A DNA stretch of 64,000 nucleotides from Varanus komodoensis (Eukaryota > Chordata > Lepidosauria > Squamata > Varanidae): the NCBI RefSeq assembly GCF_004798865.1, contig NW_025335941.1, positions 12,380,874 to 12,444,873 on the forward strand, in the 5' to 3' direction. Of the stretch, positions 24,208 through 34,175 are shown in pieces (position 1 is the first letter of the stretch; each line of letters opens with the position of its first letter). A program made the position numbers and the translations under genes. The notes under the pieces were generated by a model. That model ran no database searches. It was not told where the DNA came from and worked only from the letters and a program-made list of their open reading frames with translations.

Positions 24208-24870
24208 CCTAGGCTCAGGAGCAACCTCAGAGCAGGTTCACAGCTGTCCGATTTTGTCTCTTTTCCTACCCCAGAGTTTCATCAACAGGAGCTGACTTCC
24301 AGCTTAGAACCACCTAAAGTCGTCTCTGACCTCCTGGTGGCCTCCAGACTAGATGGACTGCAGTTGCCCTCATTCCCAGTCTGCACCAGTGATCACTGTA
24401 GCACAGACCGTCTCCTGTGCCACTCCTCCCACAATGCCTGGCTCTGAGGAAGGACCCGCTGGAGCCTGGATGGCTCTCTGAAGAGCTATGCAGGATGCTG
24501 ACTCTTGCAGATGTGGCTCTCCAGAGGGCCACTTGCTCATCCCCTGGCTCCTCAGCAGAGGATTCTCAGTGTGAGCCAGAGCATGGCTGCCCACCTAAGG
24601 ATCTCGGAGCAAGGCAGAGGGTGGGCGGCTGCTCCAGAGTCCCTGCCTGTTTGCCCTCTGCCTCTGGAGAGCCCTGCCAGCCACTCCCTCACTGTCGCAT
24701 GTGGGAGTCTCTGGAGCACCCTCTACAGTGCTGCTAGCCAGGCAGCTGTTCCAGGGAAGAAATGCCCTGGTCAGAGAGGGACTGGCAGGGCTCTTCGGAG
24801 CACCCACTGTAGTTCTACCTTGCTGGAGTGAGGTGTTGGTGTAGGGCGTTCCTTGCAGTGGGACACAATG
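24208..24870. other. GC-rich unassigned segment
   Basis: More GC-rich than its surroundings, with open frames of about 106-108 codons on the plus strand and shorter ones on the minus strand, and no clear domain. Possibly old LINE coding sequence, but I cannot show it. Confidence 0.35.
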
Positions 24871-24874
24871 TGTT

Positions 24875-24937
24875 GAGAGATTAACTTTCAGAAGTTTTCA
24901 ATTTTTCCTGTTCTGTGGATGACTAGATTAGTTCAGG
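24875..24937 (+). repeat. Direct repeat, copy 2
   Basis: GAGAGATTAACTTTCAGAAG then TTTTTCCTGTTCTGTGGAT and GACTAGATTAGTTCAGGT. It pairs with copy 1, about 1.26 kb away. The nature of the pair is unknown. Confidence 0.7.
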
Positions 24938-25901
24938 TGAGAATTACGAGAAATGAGACACGGGATGAATGAGCTGTGGGATTCACTGTTTCATGGAAGG
25001 GCTGGCTGTGTGGATAGGAATTAGAAATGAATGGCCAACCATGCCAAATATTGGCCTCATACCATCTCCATATTCCATTATAAGCAACAAGCAGCCACAT
25101 TCTGTACTGGCAGAAGCTTCTGAACTCTCATCAGACACAACCCCCTTGTCAGGCAGTAGACAAGGAACTGCCAGAAACAGATGCTGAAGTGGTCCAAGCA
25201 TGAATGACAACAGAGGAAATGTGCAGCTAGCACAAGAACCAAGACTGATAAAAAGCAAGCGTGATCCTGACATTGCAGAATCCAGGAGTAAAGCTAGTTC
25301 TGTGAGGACTCCTGGGGTGTAATTGGCATGGCAGGTTTAACTTGGTTTATCATATTTACTGTCTCTGGGATGCTGGGGACTGTAATTCTGTGATGGGAAT
25401 TTCCAGCAGCATTCTCAGCATCCTCAGCAATGGAGATGCCCAATAAGGATAATTGAATATATAAAGTGTTAATATCAGGATCTGTCTCTGTTAAGCACCA
25501 CATCACCATGTCAGTATGGCTCTCATTTTCCCAAGTTCATTTGTTTTGTCCCAGTTCCAGATTGGACTGTGCAATTTTTCCTCCAGATCTGTGCAAAAGT
25601 TTGTATGCATTTTTGTATATGTTTCCGTTTAAAAAATCCACATTTTTGTATGTATTCTCCCCAAATCTATGGACCTTGATCTGTACTTTTACAAATGGAT
25701 GTAACTTTCACCATCAGATTAAGCATCCTTGTGTGCATTTTTTGGAAGGATATGTATTTGACATGGGTATTTCTTTTCAGTATTCAGTTTTAGATTTTTT
25801 AAAAATGTATTAATTTTGATAAGCTATTTTTTTCTTTTCAGCAAAGTGCATCACAAACTTGTAAAATGTGCAGATTTTGCATCAAACTGCATTATGTTAT
25901 G
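24938..25901. other. Unassigned sequence with T-rich words
   Basis: No gene. The part 25590-25880 repeats words like ATGCATTTTTGTATATG and loosely resembles 31190-31400, perhaps an old repeat family. Confidence 0.35.
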
Positions 25902-26040
25902 CATTTATTTATTTATTTAGAAAATTTCTATGCCGCCCCATTCACTGAAGCCTCGGGGCGGCTTACAAATAAATCAATTAAAATACAATAAATTAACAAT
26001 ATAAAACAAGTTAACAATATAAAATAAGTCGTTTAAATGT
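25902..26040 (-). mobile_element. LINE 3' tail, antisense
   Basis: TTATTTATTTATTTAG, then CTATGCCGCCCCATTCACTG and AAGCCTCGGGGCGGCTTACA, then repeated AAAATACAATAA words. It is the reverse complement of the tail at 32745-32826, including the CCGCCCC...GGGGCGG hairpin. The LINE is probably of the L2/CR1 clade. Confidence 0.75.
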
Positions 26041-26090
26041 AAGTTCACATTGAAATACAAACTGACCAACTTCTTGTTTATCTCTCATTA

Positions 26091-26171
26091 ACAGTCCAAT
26101 CTTATTTATGTCTCCTCCTATTGATAGAAATGAGTCTTACTCCCAGGAAAATGGACATAGGACTGCAGCCT
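26091..26171. mobile_element. Family A palindromic repeat
   Basis: ACAGTCCAATCTTATTTATG at the left, GAGTCTTACTCCCAGGAAAA in the middle, and GGACATAGGACTGCAGCC at the right. The ends are imperfectly inverted, like 3637-3722. Confidence 0.7.
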
Positions 26172-26850
26172 AGAGATGGAGGCAGACCAGGTGAGGAGGA
26201 GAGGGGACAGACAGCCTGGGCTCCTTTCCAAGCAGCATGTTCCTAGAGGCAGTCCCTGCCTGAGCTGCCTTGCTCATTGTTCCTTTGTTCAATTCCAGAT
26301 CGGTTCTTAATAAAGCAACAATTGTTCGAGACTCAAGCCTGGATGAGCAGGCGGATCTGGCACGCATTCCAGAGGCCTGGCTGGATGAAGCCGAGTCTCC
26401 CACCAGGTCACAGGCTGCTTGCAAGTTGTACCAACAAAGGTGTGAAAGGCAGGGCGTGAGGCAAAATCACTGGCGATGGGAGGGATTTCACCCCACAGAG
26501 AGACCATCCAGCTTCCTCCTCTACAAGAAAATCCTCCTCATTAGTGGCTGCCAGTACACTGGCTTGGCACCAAGGACAGTCATGGTCCAGCATCCATGGA
26601 GGTCCTTCGCACCAGCAGGGGTCACTGACAAGGCCCTGGTCTCGCTCCACCTGTACCCTAGTACAACCTGTGTGCTTACCTGCCTGCTGCTCTGGCCCAA
26701 AGAAGATTGGGGGGGGGGGGGGGACAAGGAGGATGAGGGGAGATGTCGTCACTGCCTACTTGGAAACTGGCTCTCTGCTGTCAAGCATGCAAGTGATACC
26801 AGTCATGAAAAAGAGGAGGAGCTGGTATTGAGGCAGCAGATTTACTGAGG
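26172..26850 (+). mobile_element. LINE endonuclease remnant (L2/CR1 clade)
   Basis: The frame 26270-26848 (192 codons) begins with a peptide resembling the apurinic-type endonuclease start of CR1/L2 LINEs: NSRSVLNKATIVRDSSLDEQ then ADLARIPEAWLDE, compared with the usual N-x-R-S-L-x-N-K ... D-x-x-x-I-T-E-T-W-L pattern. After about residue 60 the similarity fades. A run of 15 G lies at 26709-26723. The TETW catalytic Glu is still present as PEAW. Confidence 0.65.
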
Positions 26851-27150
26851 GAGGATGCTTCCTGATTGTGTCTTGCCCAAGGGCCCTCCAAACCTGCAAT
26901 TGGCACTGCCACTACAGTGTGGTAGTTATTCTCTAGTTAGTGAACGCAAATTACAAGGATGTGACTTTGTGCATGCAGGATCAGACGAGGATGATGCCAA
27001 AGTAGTCCTGTGCCTAGGGAGGACCTAAAACACCTGGCTCCAATCTAATCATTTTCTGAGAGCTCTTGACAAGGCACTCATCATCAGTACGAGCTCTCCT
27101 GAAGAAGCCCGTAACGTAGCAAGTGCCTGCCAACCAAAGATAGCTTAGCT

Positions 27151-27274
27151 CAGCCTTCCCCAACCTGCTGCCCTCCAGCTGTTTTGGACTCCAGCTTCCC
27201 ACCAGCCTCAGTCAGCACAGCCAGTGGTCACGATTCAGAAATGTGAGGAATTGTGGTCCAGAACATCTTGAGGC
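27151..27274. mobile_element. MITE-like repeat, family B, nearly complete
   Basis: CAGCCTTCCCCAACCTGCTG then CCCTCCAGCTGTTTTGGACT on the left; TTGTGGTCCAGAACATCTTG then AGG on the right. The two ends are imperfect reverse complements (GTTTTGGACT versus GGTCCAGAAC). The centre has CAGTCAGCACAGCCAGTGG. This resembles hAT-type non-autonomous elements common in reptiles. Confidence 0.65.
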
Positions 27275-27892
27275 TTAACTTAGACAGAGAAGGCGTTCAT
27301 TTCATTTGCTGCTTTTAAATGTTTGTTTTATTGATGAGTTTTAATCTCATAACACAACGCAAAAAAAGCAGTGTTAAATTACACACAAATCCAAGTCAAG
27401 AAAGGGGGAAGTAGTGAGGGGAGCTGCAGAAGAGACAGCTGCTTGACCTTTCTCACACCTGTGCTCAGGAGCAAAAAGTGTGTCCTTGTGGCAGAAGAGT
27501 CTCCTTTGCCTACATGAAACCTGATCTATTGTGTAATAGATTAGGCAGAACAGGAGAATCCCCCAGGCACAAGCAAGATACTCTAGAACAGGAAAGGAGA
27601 GACGGGTTTAAGGGTGGTGCCCTTGGCTTCTATGAATGATGGTGACAGCTTTACTTTCGAGTGTCACGAGATTTGTATGAGTAAACCTCTTTTTCTAATG
27701 AATGGAAGGAAAACATGCCACTCCACCCTGCAGAGGTATGGGATAATTCAGTTTAAAGAGATGCAGAACAACATGGAATGGTACTTTGGGAAAATTATTA
27801 TTTTAATCCATCCAAACTAGGATACAGATTATTATGTTTACCAAATAATTACCAAATCACTGAGAATTTGGGGGGCTGTGCTACATGAGCTT
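27275..27892. other. Unassigned intergenic sequence
   Basis: No gene or repeat recognised. Confidence 0.35.
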
Positions 27893-27960
27893 TAACAGTG
27901 CAATCCTATGCATGTTTACTCAGAAGTAAGTTCTACAGTGTCCAATAGAGCTCTCTGTCT
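27893..27960 (+). mobile_element. Family A palindromic repeat, left part
   Basis: ACAGTGCAATCCTATGCATG then TTTACTCAGAAGTAAGTTCT. It is the cleanest copy of the left arm in the window. The right arm is missing or rearranged, with a possible piece at 28061-28112. Confidence 0.7.
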
Positions 27961-28112
27961 AGCAAAAGCATTATCTGATACATGTTTAGAAAGAAAAAAA
28001 ACTTATAAAAATCCCAGCATTTCCCAGCAAACAAAGCTGGCTGAGGATTGGAAGTTCTTTTTTCTGTCTAAACATGCATTGGAATGTGCCCTAAATGACT
28101 AGAATTGTAGCC

Positions 28113-29727
28113 TTCCTTTCTCTTTGGAAAATATCACTGTTGTTTTATGGTGTTTTTGTTGCACTCCAAAGGCTGGCATGGGATTTCCAACCATTGAGGA
28201 GAGCTTGACTCCTTTTGTTCAGCCTCTGATCACAAGCCAGGAAGAAGCATAGTGATAGGCCTGCTCACCATCATCAGAACGTCTATGTTCATATGAGTGT
28301 GTGAAGCTGACACACAGCCACACCTTCTTACAGACTAATTTTAGTGATTCTCCCAGGCAGGTCGATGCTTTGAAGTGTAGCCCACATGTAAAATCACACA
28401 GCCTTGTCAAGTAACTCCTTTTGAGCTATACTTTTCCCTTCCATAACAGAAAACACAAAGGTAGTTCACACTGAAGAATGTCTATATTTTAGTTGTGATT
28501 TTAATGTTAATCTAGGAGTGACTTTATATGTGTGAGTTACAGTGGGAGGGAACAGTCTGTCCCATAAAAAGAACACAAATCAGTAATGGTGGTCAGCCCC
28601 ATTAAAGAAAGAAAGAATCCTGAAATTAAAAGGGAAATTAAAAGGGTGGCCCCTTGTTGTGCACTCTCTATGGGAAAAGGTCAGAAAGCATCTGTGGGCC
28701 ACAACCCACCCTTTGAGAATCACAGCTCTGAGGACTGTTAGCAGGAGAAAGGCTTTTTGAAGTAATATTAAGGACAGAAAGCTGCTCTTTGTATGTGGGG
28801 AAAGATGAGCTTAGCTTTGCTTGTTTTTAAGTCATGATGGACTTGTGCACAGCCAAACATAGATTCTTTTTCATACTTCTTAGTAATATACCCCCATATA
28901 TCTCCAGTGATTATACTAAATTTGAGTATAATGATTAATGTGATTAATAAGATTTTTTGGGACCTCGATTTAGGGGTATCTTTAAAGTTGAGCCAATGAG
29001 CTAGCCTTGAACTGTTCATGTTTTGTGTGGTATTCATGTATGTATACCTATACATATCAGGCAAGTATTTCCAAAAACATAATGCTTTCTTTTGTAAATT
29101 CCCAGGAGGTTCTACTCCATCATGAATACCCTTGAAAAGGATGGAACTTACGAAGTGACATAACTTCCAACCAGTTGGTTGGGGGCTTATGAAATGGTAT
29201 CTTCAGTACTTAGTATCTTGAGAGTACCTTCAGGACATAATCTTTAACCAATGGCAAGGTGATGGCAAGCATCTTGATGGAGTTGCAAGTGGTTAATGAA
29301 AGCTTTTAATCTTTTTTTTTTTTTTTAAACCGTGCATGACACTTGGGTGGTTGGGGTTGAAAAGCAAATAGCTTGGCCAGAAGATTTAATGCTCCCCTCA
29401 CAGTGCCTGATACTCACAAGCCAAATCAGGACCATGAAACTTCCTCTACAGCAGCGGGTGCAGAACTTCTTTCAATCCAGTAGTTGAATTCCATTTCAGA
29501 GGGGCTCTTGGGACCAATTTTCCTGAGGGGAATCCTTGATGATTATCTTGAGGACTAAATCTGGTCCTGCACCAGGCTAAGATTCTGCACCGTTACTCCA
29601 GAGTAAAAGGAAAGATAAAAGCCTAGCTCCATGCTAGATAATTAATACAATATGTGGTTTGAAATATGGTGTTCCAGAAACAGCTTGCTTTCTTGAAATC
29701 CATGGTGCTACCTGCATCCAACACTTT
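28113..29727. other. Unassigned intergenic sequence
   Basis: Contains a run of 15 T (29312-29326). Open frames are shorter than 100 codons. No gene is seen. Confidence 0.4.
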
Positions 29728-29922
29728 AGAAACACAGCAAGCAGCCTAACGCCAAATCAGACCATTGTTCTGTCTAGTTCAGTACCGCGATGCTGGTTGG
29801 CAGGAGCTCACTGCAGGCTTAGGCAGATTTTTTCCCCTCCAGCCTTACATGGCAATGTCATTGATTGAACCTGGGATGTTTTCTGTACAAATCATACTCT
29901 GCCACTAAGATATCTACCCTGT
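29728..29922 (-). mobile_element. tRNA-derived SINE of a second family, antisense
   Basis: On the minus strand it begins with a tRNA-like head (GTAGATATCTTAGTGGCAGA as eroded box A, then CCAGGTTCAATCAATGAC as box B). It ends with a CR1-like tail, the reverse of ATCAGACCATTGTTCTGTCT AGTTCAGTACC. It differs from the family at 14884, whose head reads GAGCCAGTG. Confidence 0.7.
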
Positions 29923-30725
29923 TCTGGATTCAAAGCCACATTAATTTCAGTGGGACAGTGCAAGATCACAGCCTTTATGAAAGACCCAGAAGAAACCAGA
30001 TGGTGACCTTTTCCCTCCCAAGCAATTTTTTAAACTGGTTTAAAATGGGTCACTTTCTTTTCAGCTGGTCTAAACCAGTCAGCTATCTGGTTTATCAAGG
30101 ACCTCTATGCTATAACATGAAGTAAATGGGCCAAATGGCTGATTGTTCAGCTTTCAGGCATCCAAGAAACTTCTTAAGACTGAACCAATTTTCTTATGAA
30201 TGATTAATTTTGTGGATTACCACATGGTAGCCTTAAAGGACAAACTAAGTTAGCAGTGAGAGATCAAAAGCAAAAATGCAAAAATGCCTCCAGTCATGGA
30301 AATTATAGAAAATGTATAGTGGAACTAGGCCATTAACAACAATACAGAAATTATCACAGATTTACATGTAATAAGCCTAAGTCATGAACACTGGGGAGTG
30401 AGGGAAGAAATATTTAGATCTTTTAAAATATGGACAACATTATATAAATATATTGGATAAATAATAATCACTTTAAAAATCAAGACTTTAAACTTCTTTA
30501 TCTGGAACAGAGGCTTATGGGTCATGTAGTTGTTGTTTTTTTTAACATATGTTACTAAACCAAAATCTTCTGTTCAAGCAGTTTCAAAATAAGACTTATA
30601 ATTGTGAACATACATAAAGAGGAAAGGCAGTTTGGCAAATGAGCATTGCGAGTCTTTACATTTCTACTCAGAAATAAATACTATTATATTCAACAAAATT
30701 TAACTCCGTGGTACGCACAGCAGAA
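29923..30725. other. Unassigned intergenic sequence
   Basis: No gene seen. A possible family A scrap lies at 30666-30710. Confidence 0.35.
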
Positions 30726-30860
30726 ATGGGAATTGAATGCCCACCAGATGTTGCTGGACAGAAACTCCATCAACCCTACCCAGTGTATAGGATCGCATGA
30801 GCCATCCTGAGGGCAGGATATAAATGCTTGTAATGATGAGGATGAGGATGATGAGAGACT
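30726..30860 (+). mobile_element. Eroded composite: family B piece plus LINE-like tail
   Basis: CCCACCAGATGTTGCTGGAC then AGAAACTCCATCAACCC (family B style), followed by GCCATCCTGAGGGCAGGATA TAAATGC and an ATG/GATGAG repeat tail. Confidence 0.45.
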
Positions 30861-32414
30861 TTCCTGAGGTTTGGAAAACCCTGGCAGTTTTTGTTCACGA
30901 GCAGCTTTTCTTTGTGACTATTGTAATAGAATATTGTAATAGTACAATGTTTTCTGTTCAAAGTACTTTTCCACCATTACATTTTGTGAGATAGCAGCAG
31001 CTCACCTTTATTTCTGGCAGTGTGGCAATCAGTGGTGATTTCAAACAGGTGCAACAGGTGTTTCAAACTTTCTAGTATTTTGCCGACACTAGAAATGTGC
31101 ATATCAGAAAAGCTTAGTCTCACTGTAGTTCTCCAGATGCTATCTTGAAGCTTATTTAACTTGGATTCATAGCAGATTATGAGCTCTCCCCACTTTTCAC
31201 ATGAGAATTTTCATGCATGTTTTCCCAAATACATGCATCAACTGTACACCTCTTTGACATATGCACATTCTTTTTCCCTTGGTGAAAGAGTATTTGTGCA
31301 CATTTTTCAAAGATTCAGATTTTAATATGCATTTTTCAGAGATATGCATACTGTTGAACACATTGTTTTTGGGCCCCAAATCATATTGAAAGCTCAAAAT
31401 AATATGGCTTCACTGCAGATTGCCTGCAAGTTCATGTTTAGTCTAAAAGGTGCAAACTGTTTCAGTTCCAGTTAAAAATGAACAGAAATGAATTTCTCCT
31501 CCCTAGCTGACATTAGCTCCAATCCTCTTACAGTAGCCTACTAATCATACAAGCACAGAGATCCCATTTACTCCTCCTAAAAAGAACAAAAATAGTTGTA
31601 TTATTTGGGACTAGTCCAAAAGAGAAAGTGAAAGAGAGAAGGATGGCCTTACCTAGCCAGCACTGAACTCAATGAACAGTTTGATAACTTAGTACAAATC
31701 AGGCCACACTAAACCTGGGGTGATTAACCTTCCTTCCTATGGGCCACATGCGACCCTCAGCCTAATTTCATCTTGGCCTAATTTTCATGCAGCCCCACTC
31801 ACCAACAGACTGGTCAAGTTCACACATCATGGCAAGGGACACTGTGTGATTATCTCATAGTTTTTTACCTCCTTGTGCCTGACAAACAATCAGGCTCATG
31901 GTGGCAGTGTTGTGTTCAAGTCCTTTACTCCAGGTCTCAAGTCTTTACTTTCAAGTCCACGTTGAATCTCATCATTGCAAGAAACTGTTGAATCACGTCT
32001 TAAGTCTTTCTGACATCAGTATTTCTGAAATCTAATGAGCCAACTTTACCAGAAAAAGGGAGGTGGTGGTGGGGTATGTGTGTGTGTGGTGGTGGTGGTG
32101 GGAGTGTGTGTTGTAAACCACTCCCATGCCAAAAAGCTGAAGCCATCTGCTTCCCCATATTGTACCCCCTCTGCTGAGTTCATGTCTGCCTCCCAGCCCA
32201 TTGCAGATGCCTTCCTCCAAGATGGCCCCAGGATATCACTGGACTCGAGGCCCCAGCACTAGCCAGATTGTTAACACAACAAAGAGTCAGATGACTGCTG
32301 TTCCAAACTTTCCCATGCCAAACCAAGTAACAAACAGGGTAATACTAAGGTAAAGAGTCTCCAAGGACAAACTGGGATATATTCACAGAAAAACAATGGA
32401 TTTTGCCTGCAGCT
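30861..32414. other. Unassigned sequence with low-complexity parts
   Basis: 31917-32010 repeats CAAGTC-like words (degenerate). 32055-32110 is rich in GGT/GTG. No gene is seen. Confidence 0.4.
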
Positions 32415-32605
32415 AATTATTTATTACAGGCATTTATACCCTGTCCTATTGCTTTGAGTGCTCAGGACGGCTTACAAAATATATAAAAATACAATAAATA
32501 TAAAACTACTATAAAAACATTAATTATTAAAACAATATAAAACATCACTATAACGTCACTATAAAATGCAACTGTTAAAATGCTGCTAATTAGAAGCACA
32601 GTAAA
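32415..32605 (-). mobile_element. LINE 3' tail, antisense, eroded
   Basis: TTATTTATTACAGGCATTTA TACCCTG, then GCTCAGGACGGCTTACAAAA and many AAAATACAATAA words. It has the same layout as 25902-26040. Confidence 0.65.
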
Positions 32606-32741
32606 ACATTTATTAGGTAAGATTTAGAATCACCTTTCTTAATTCTAAATTCTCTTTAAGCAATGCTTATGAAAAGAATGTGATGTGTATGTTTTTGTTG
32701 TTTTGTTGTTAAACTTAATTTATACTGTTAATTTATATTAT

Positions 32742-32830
32742 TTTAAGGATGTTTATTTATGGATGTAAGCCGCCCCGAGGCTTCGGCGAATGGGGCGGCA
32801 TAGAAGTCTCCTAAATAAATAAATAAACAA
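32742..32830 (+). mobile_element. LINE 3' tail, sense
   Basis: GGATGTAAGCCGCCCCGAGG then CTTCGGCGAATGGGGCGGCA TAGAAG, ending in AAATAAATAAATAAAC. It is the sense partner of 25902-25975 and one of the best-preserved repeats in the window. Confidence 0.8.
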
Positions 32831-33296
32831 ACTTTAGGAAAAAACCCCTTGTGTTCCCCTTGTATTGGGATTTTAGTCATGTAACATCACTTTGCTGGTC
32901 CAGTACGTATCTGTTCAAACACCTTTGGCCAACTAGTGATCTGTCTCTTAATAACAGTTAAGAATTTTCCACTGTGCTAAGATTTCTGTGAGTAAAGCAG
33001 GAAATGAATGTAAGCTCTGAGCACAGATCTTACCAAACTTAATGGATAATATCAGAACTCTGAAAAAAGCAGAACTACACAGGCTAGGTAGGGTCATTCA
33101 GTTTACATATTTATAAAATGTCAGTCACTCCAGTGCAGGTACTGCAGTGGAAGTCGTCATCCAGTGAGTGGGACCCCACATGACGGGCCTGGCCACTGGG
33201 GAGCACCTCTTTCAGCCCTCACTGTGACAATACAGAAGTGACATGCACATTGTTCCTATTGTACAAGGGCCCTCCATGTTCCTGTGGTTTTCCCAA

Positions 33297-33515
33297 GAGC
33301 CAGTGCAGTGTGGTGGTTGAAGTGCTGGACTGAGGATCTGGGAGATCAGGTTCTAGTGCCCATGTGGCCATGAAGTTCACTGGCTGACTAGAACCAGTTG
33401 CAGACTTTTAACCTATCCTGCTTCACAGAGTTGTTTTGAGAATCAATGGACAGAAGGAAAAGTGTGTAAGCTGCCTTGGATACCTTGCAAGAGCAAAAAA
33501 GATGGAGTATAAATG

Positions 33516-33517
<2 letters not shown>
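33297..33517 (+). mobile_element. tRNA-derived SINE ending in a microsatellite
   Basis: GAGCCAGTGCAGTGTGGTGG then TTGAAGTGCTGGACTGAGG, TCAGGTTCTAGTGCCC as box B region, GAGTTGTTTTGAGAATCAAT, and TGTAAGCTGCCTTGGATACC. The 3' end (GGAGTATAAATGTAG) runs straight into the TG/AG repeat. Confidence 0.8.

Positions 33518-33599
<82 letters not shown>
33518..33599. repeat. Compound (TG)n(AG)n microsatellite
   Basis: About 15 GT units at 33518-33548, followed without interruption by about 25 AG units to 33599. Confidence 0.98.
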
Positions 33600-33602
<3 letters not shown>

Positions 33603-34107
33603 TCATTATTATATGGTTTCATTATCACCCCAATGGTGATGGTTCTGCTGACAACATTAATCATATATTTCCATGTCTCTGCCCCATTAATTTCCCTATG
33701 TTGTCTTCCATATCCTTTATGTCAGAATTGAAGAAGCTCAGGCCAAGGGGACTCATCCATGTTCTGGCATCCTCTGGATGGTTATATACTCTTCTCCTTG
33801 CCTCACCACTTTCCCTAATTACTAACGTTTTGATGGTTTCTCAGTTTTTCCATTCCCCCCCGCCCCCAAAAAAGAAGCACCTCTCCTAAGGCTTCGTTAC
33901 TGGTAATAAGCTACAATATTCTGGTAAGTCTCCAAGATAGAATTCAGCTTTTGGCTGAAAGTTCAACATGCTTGCTTGATGCCTCCTGGACATTTTCTAA
34001 ATCAATTTCATGGCAGCATTGCATTTACTCAAGCCTTTTTTACTCTTTACCTGTGATTATAAGACATTGAATCTTATTTCTCTTCCCAGTGTATCTGCTC
34101 CTACTCT

Positions 34108-34175
34108 AGGAAAACATCTCCCATTAACATGGGCCCTTAGCCATGCTGGCTGAGGCTGGTGAGAGTTGTACTCCA
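34108..34175. mobile_element. MITE-like repeat, family B fragment
   Basis: CATGGGCCCTTAGCCATGCT then GGCTGAGGCTGGTGAGAGTT and GTACTCCAAATC. Confidence 0.55.

Noticed and set aside
23614-24937. Direct repeats considered as terminal repeats of a retrovirus-like element
   Set aside because: The repeats are only about 60 bp and the interior has no recognisable viral protein, primer site or polypurine tract. Nothing supports an LTR element here or elsewhere in the window.
33518-33599. Possible Z-DNA or regulatory GA element
   Set aside because: A plain TG/AG microsatellite explains it. No promoter or gene is adjacent.
33476-33889. Open frame of 137 codons with Cys-Val and Arg-Glu repeats
   Set aside because: The peptide is the translation of the TG/AG microsatellite and not a protein.
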